Both the position numbers and the translations under genes were made by a program. 7,365 nucleotides of DNA from Pseudomonadota bacterium (GTDB lineage Bacteria; Pseudomonadota; Gammaproteobacteria; Burkholderiales; Burkholderiaceae_B): NCBI GenBank assembly GCA_023432075.1, contig JAEYVD010000157.1:1-7365 (forward strand), read 5' to 3'. A model generated the notes under the pieces. The model ran no database searches, was not told where the DNA came from, and saw only the letters and a program-made list of their open reading frames with translations. Below, piece after piece: positions 6,235 through 7,365 of this stretch (its first letter is position 1; each line of letters opens with the position of its first letter).

Positions 6235-6755
6235 GCCAGAGCCTCCTTGGCGGCGCCGCGCCGCGCGGCGGCGGTATTGGCGTTGCTGTCTGTGACGGCA
6301 TCGTTGACGCCATCACCGGCGCCAGAGCCGGCCGCGGCCGCCGGCTGTGCGAACAGGTCGTACAGGTCCAGTTCTTTCAGCTCGCGCACGACCGGCTCGG
6401 GCAGGTCCGCCAGCGTGCCCAGGCCGCCCGGCTGCTCGGCCAGTTCGGCCAGCACGTCGGCGCGCCAGGCCGGATCGTGCGTGGCGCTGCGCTCGATGAC
6501 CTCGCGCTTGGGCGGAAACAGCCGCGCGCAGATCACGCCGGCCAGCACGCAGCCCGCCAGGCCGGCCAGCATGGCGTAGGCGTGCGCCAGTTCGGGCGAG
6601 GCCACCATGCCGCGCAGCCATCGGCTGGCGGCAAAGAACCCGGCCACGCTGATCGTGATGCCGATGCCGATGGCCCAGGCCAGATGCCTGAGGTCCACCG
6701 TGTCGCTCCAGACTTCAGCCAGGCGCGTGGAGGGCGCCGGGAGGCTTTGTTTCAT
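6231..6755 (-). CDS. Small two-helix membrane protein, probable partner of the TctA-like permease
   Basis: A 174-residue protein with two membrane segments: about 25-45 (LAWAIGIGITISVAGFFAA) and about 58-79 (AHAYAMLAGLAGCVLAGVI). The second is followed by a basic PPKR, which places the C-terminal tail in the cytoplasm. Residues 80-140 are charged and probably helical (REVIERS, ELAEQPGG, LPEPVVRELKELDLYDLF). The tail 138-174 is Ala/Gly-rich and probably disordered. I do not recognise a named family. Its place directly before and overlapping the permease gene by four bases is that of a TctB small subunit, but TctB normally has four membrane segments. The start at 6755 is fixed by AGGAG (6762-6766) six bases upstream. 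It lies 70 bases after mvaA on the same strand. Function as a transporter subunit is inferred from context only. Confidence 0.75.
   Translation of the reverse strand: MKQSLPAPSTRLAEVWSDTVDLRHLAWAIGIGITISVAGFFAASRWLRGMVASPELAHAYAMLAGLAGCVLAGVICARLFPPKREVIERSATHDPAWRADVLAELAEQPGGLGTLADLPEPVVRELKELDLYDLFAQPAAAAGSGAGDGVNDAVTDSNANTAAARRGAAKEALA
6242..6248 (-). promoter_or_regulatory. Strong ribosome binding site (AAGGAGG) of the permease gene
   Basis: On the minus strand AAGGAGG lies seven bases before the permease ATG, inside the last codons of the small membrane protein gene. It fixes the permease start and, with the ATGA overlap, supports coupled translation of the two proteins. Confidence 0.85.
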
Positions 6756-6776
6756 GTCTCTCTCCTGTGTTTATCG

Positions 6777-6805
6777 GACGGCGCGCGTTGGGGGCCGGCG
6801 CCGTC
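6777..6805 (-). other. Inverted repeat between mvaA and the small membrane protein gene
   Basis: GACGGCGC (6777-6784) and GCGCCGTC (6798-6805) are perfect 8-base arms around 13 bases, in the 70-base gap after the mvaA stop. In RNA it gives a stable GC hairpin. No T-run follows, so transcription may well continue into the downstream genes. It may adjust relative expression or mark an mRNA processing end. Confidence 0.45.
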
Positions 6806-6825
6806 TCGGATACCTGCCTTGCGGG

Positions 6826-7365
6826 TTATCGGGCTGCGCGCAGTTCCTCCAGCAAGGCCAGCGCGCGGTCGGTGCGGACATCCTTTTCCGCCGCCATGCG
6901 CTTGGCAACTTCGTCGATCTCCGCGCCGGTTGCGCCGGCCACCAGGGCAATGTTGCGGGCATGCAGCGCCATGTGGCCGCGCTGGATGCCTTCGGTGGCA
7001 AGCGCGCGCAGCGCGCCCAGATTCTGCGCCAGGCCGACTGCGACGGCGACTTCGCCCAGCTCCTGCGCCGAGCGCACGTCCATGATCTTCAGCGCTAGGC
7101 GCGCCAACGGATGGGTCTTGGTGGCGCCGCCGACCAGGCCCACGGGCATGGGCATTTCGATGGTGCCGACCAGGGCGCCGGAGGTGTCCTTTTCCCAGTG
7201 CGTCAGCGACGTGTAGCGGCCCGAGCGGCTGGCGTAGGCGTGCGCGCCGGCCTCGACCGCGCGCCAGTCATTGCCCGTGGCCACGATCACCGGGTCGATG
7301 CCGTTCATGATGCCCTTGTTGTGCGTGGCGGCGCGGTACGGGTCGATGGCGGCGAACGTGTAGGC
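6826..7365 (-). CDS. mvaA: Class II (degradative-type) HMG-CoA reductase, 5'-truncated by window edge
   Basis: The frame is open to the window's right edge, and the C-terminal 179 residues are visible, ending in TAA at 6826-6828. They read [15 protein letters not shown], then [37 protein letters not shown], and [16 protein letters not shown] near the end. Spacing matches the Pseudomonas mevalonii enzyme: the Lys of THNKG, the Asp of GNDW 16 residues later, and the His of GHM 98 residues after that correspond to catalytic Lys267, Asp283 and His381. The fourth catalytic residue (Glu83) and the cofactor-specificity region are outside the window. The enzyme interconverts mevalonate and HMG-CoA. 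In proteobacteria lacking the mevalonate pathway it usually acts oxidatively with NAD, to use mevalonate as a carbon source. It is cytoplasmic. An ATG at 7308 is not the start, since the catalytic Lys lies upstream. The following same-strand membrane-protein genes look like an associated transport system. Confidence 0.95.
   Translation of the reverse strand, partial: AYTFAAIDPYRAATHNKGIMNGIDPVIVATGNDWRAVEAGAHAYASRSGRYTSLTHWEKDTSGALVGTIEMPMPVGLVGGATKTHPLARLALKIMDVRSAQELGEVAVAVGLAQNLGALRALATEGIQRGHMALHARNIALVAGATGAEIDEVAKRMAAEKDVRTDRALALLEELRAAR

Noticed and set aside
3591..6579. Plus-strand open frames opposite the flavoprotein and permease genes (3591-4709, 4804-5394, 5599-6579)
   Set aside because: Their composition is His/Gln/Arg/Gly-rich and mirrors the GC-rich real genes on the other strand; no start signals or motifs.
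6826..7308. ATG at 7308 as the start of a 160-residue protein
   Set aside because: It is an internal Met of HMG-CoA reductase. The in-frame upstream codons encode the THNKG catalytic lysine motif.
1..7365. Mobile elements, CRISPR arrays, RNA genes or defence systems
   Set aside because: No direct repeat series, transposase, integrase, tRNA-like cloverleaf or rRNA sequence is visible, and codon use looks uniform along the window.

Overview
This is a compact, high-GC chromosomal window with eight protein-coding genes, two of them cut by the window edges. Gene content and style suggest a betaproteobacterium of the Burkholderiales, most like Bordetella or Achromobacter (Alcaligenaceae). That is an inference from GC-rich codon use and gene types, not from a marker gene. 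I see no rRNA, tRNA, CRISPR array, insertion sequence or phage gene. No stretch of more than about 130 bases lacks a gene.

Left part (1-2757): the 3' end of a DUF169-family gene (+) converges on a LysR-type regulator gene (-), and their stop codons overlap by 10 bases. The regulator is divergent from a 12-helix MFS transporter gene (+). The 100-base divergent spacer holds a perfect 21-base palindrome with the T-N11-A core typical of LysR sites, plus a second 13-base palindrome. This is the classic layout in which a LysR protein controls itself and a divergent transporter. The transported compound cannot be told from sequence.

Middle (2884-4724): a HAD-superfamily phosphatase-like gene (+) with a strong ribosome binding site converges on a nitronate monooxygenase-family gene (-). 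They are 14 bases apart, and a hairpin lies in the last codons of the HAD gene. The monooxygenase has a C-terminal four-cysteine cluster. Its leader holds a perfect 22-base inverted repeat that overlaps its ribosome binding site.

Right part (4846-7365, all -): a probable operon. First comes the C-terminal part of a class II HMG-CoA reductase (mvaA) with its catalytic Lys, Asp and His visible. Next is a small two-helix membrane protein, then a large TctA-like permease whose ATG overlaps the preceding stop (ATGA). Bacterial class II HMG-CoA reductases of proteobacteria are generally used to break down mevalonate. The most interesting hypothesis here is therefore that the small protein and the permease form a mevalonate (or related C6 acid) uptake system feeding the reductase. 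The permease is unusual because it lacks the N-terminal glycine/proline motif of classical TctA proteins. The small partner has two rather than four membrane segments, and no TctC-type binding protein is visible.

Across the window, several gene ends and leaders carry perfect inverted repeats without a following T-run. They are recorded as hairpins or candidate operators, not as proven terminators.
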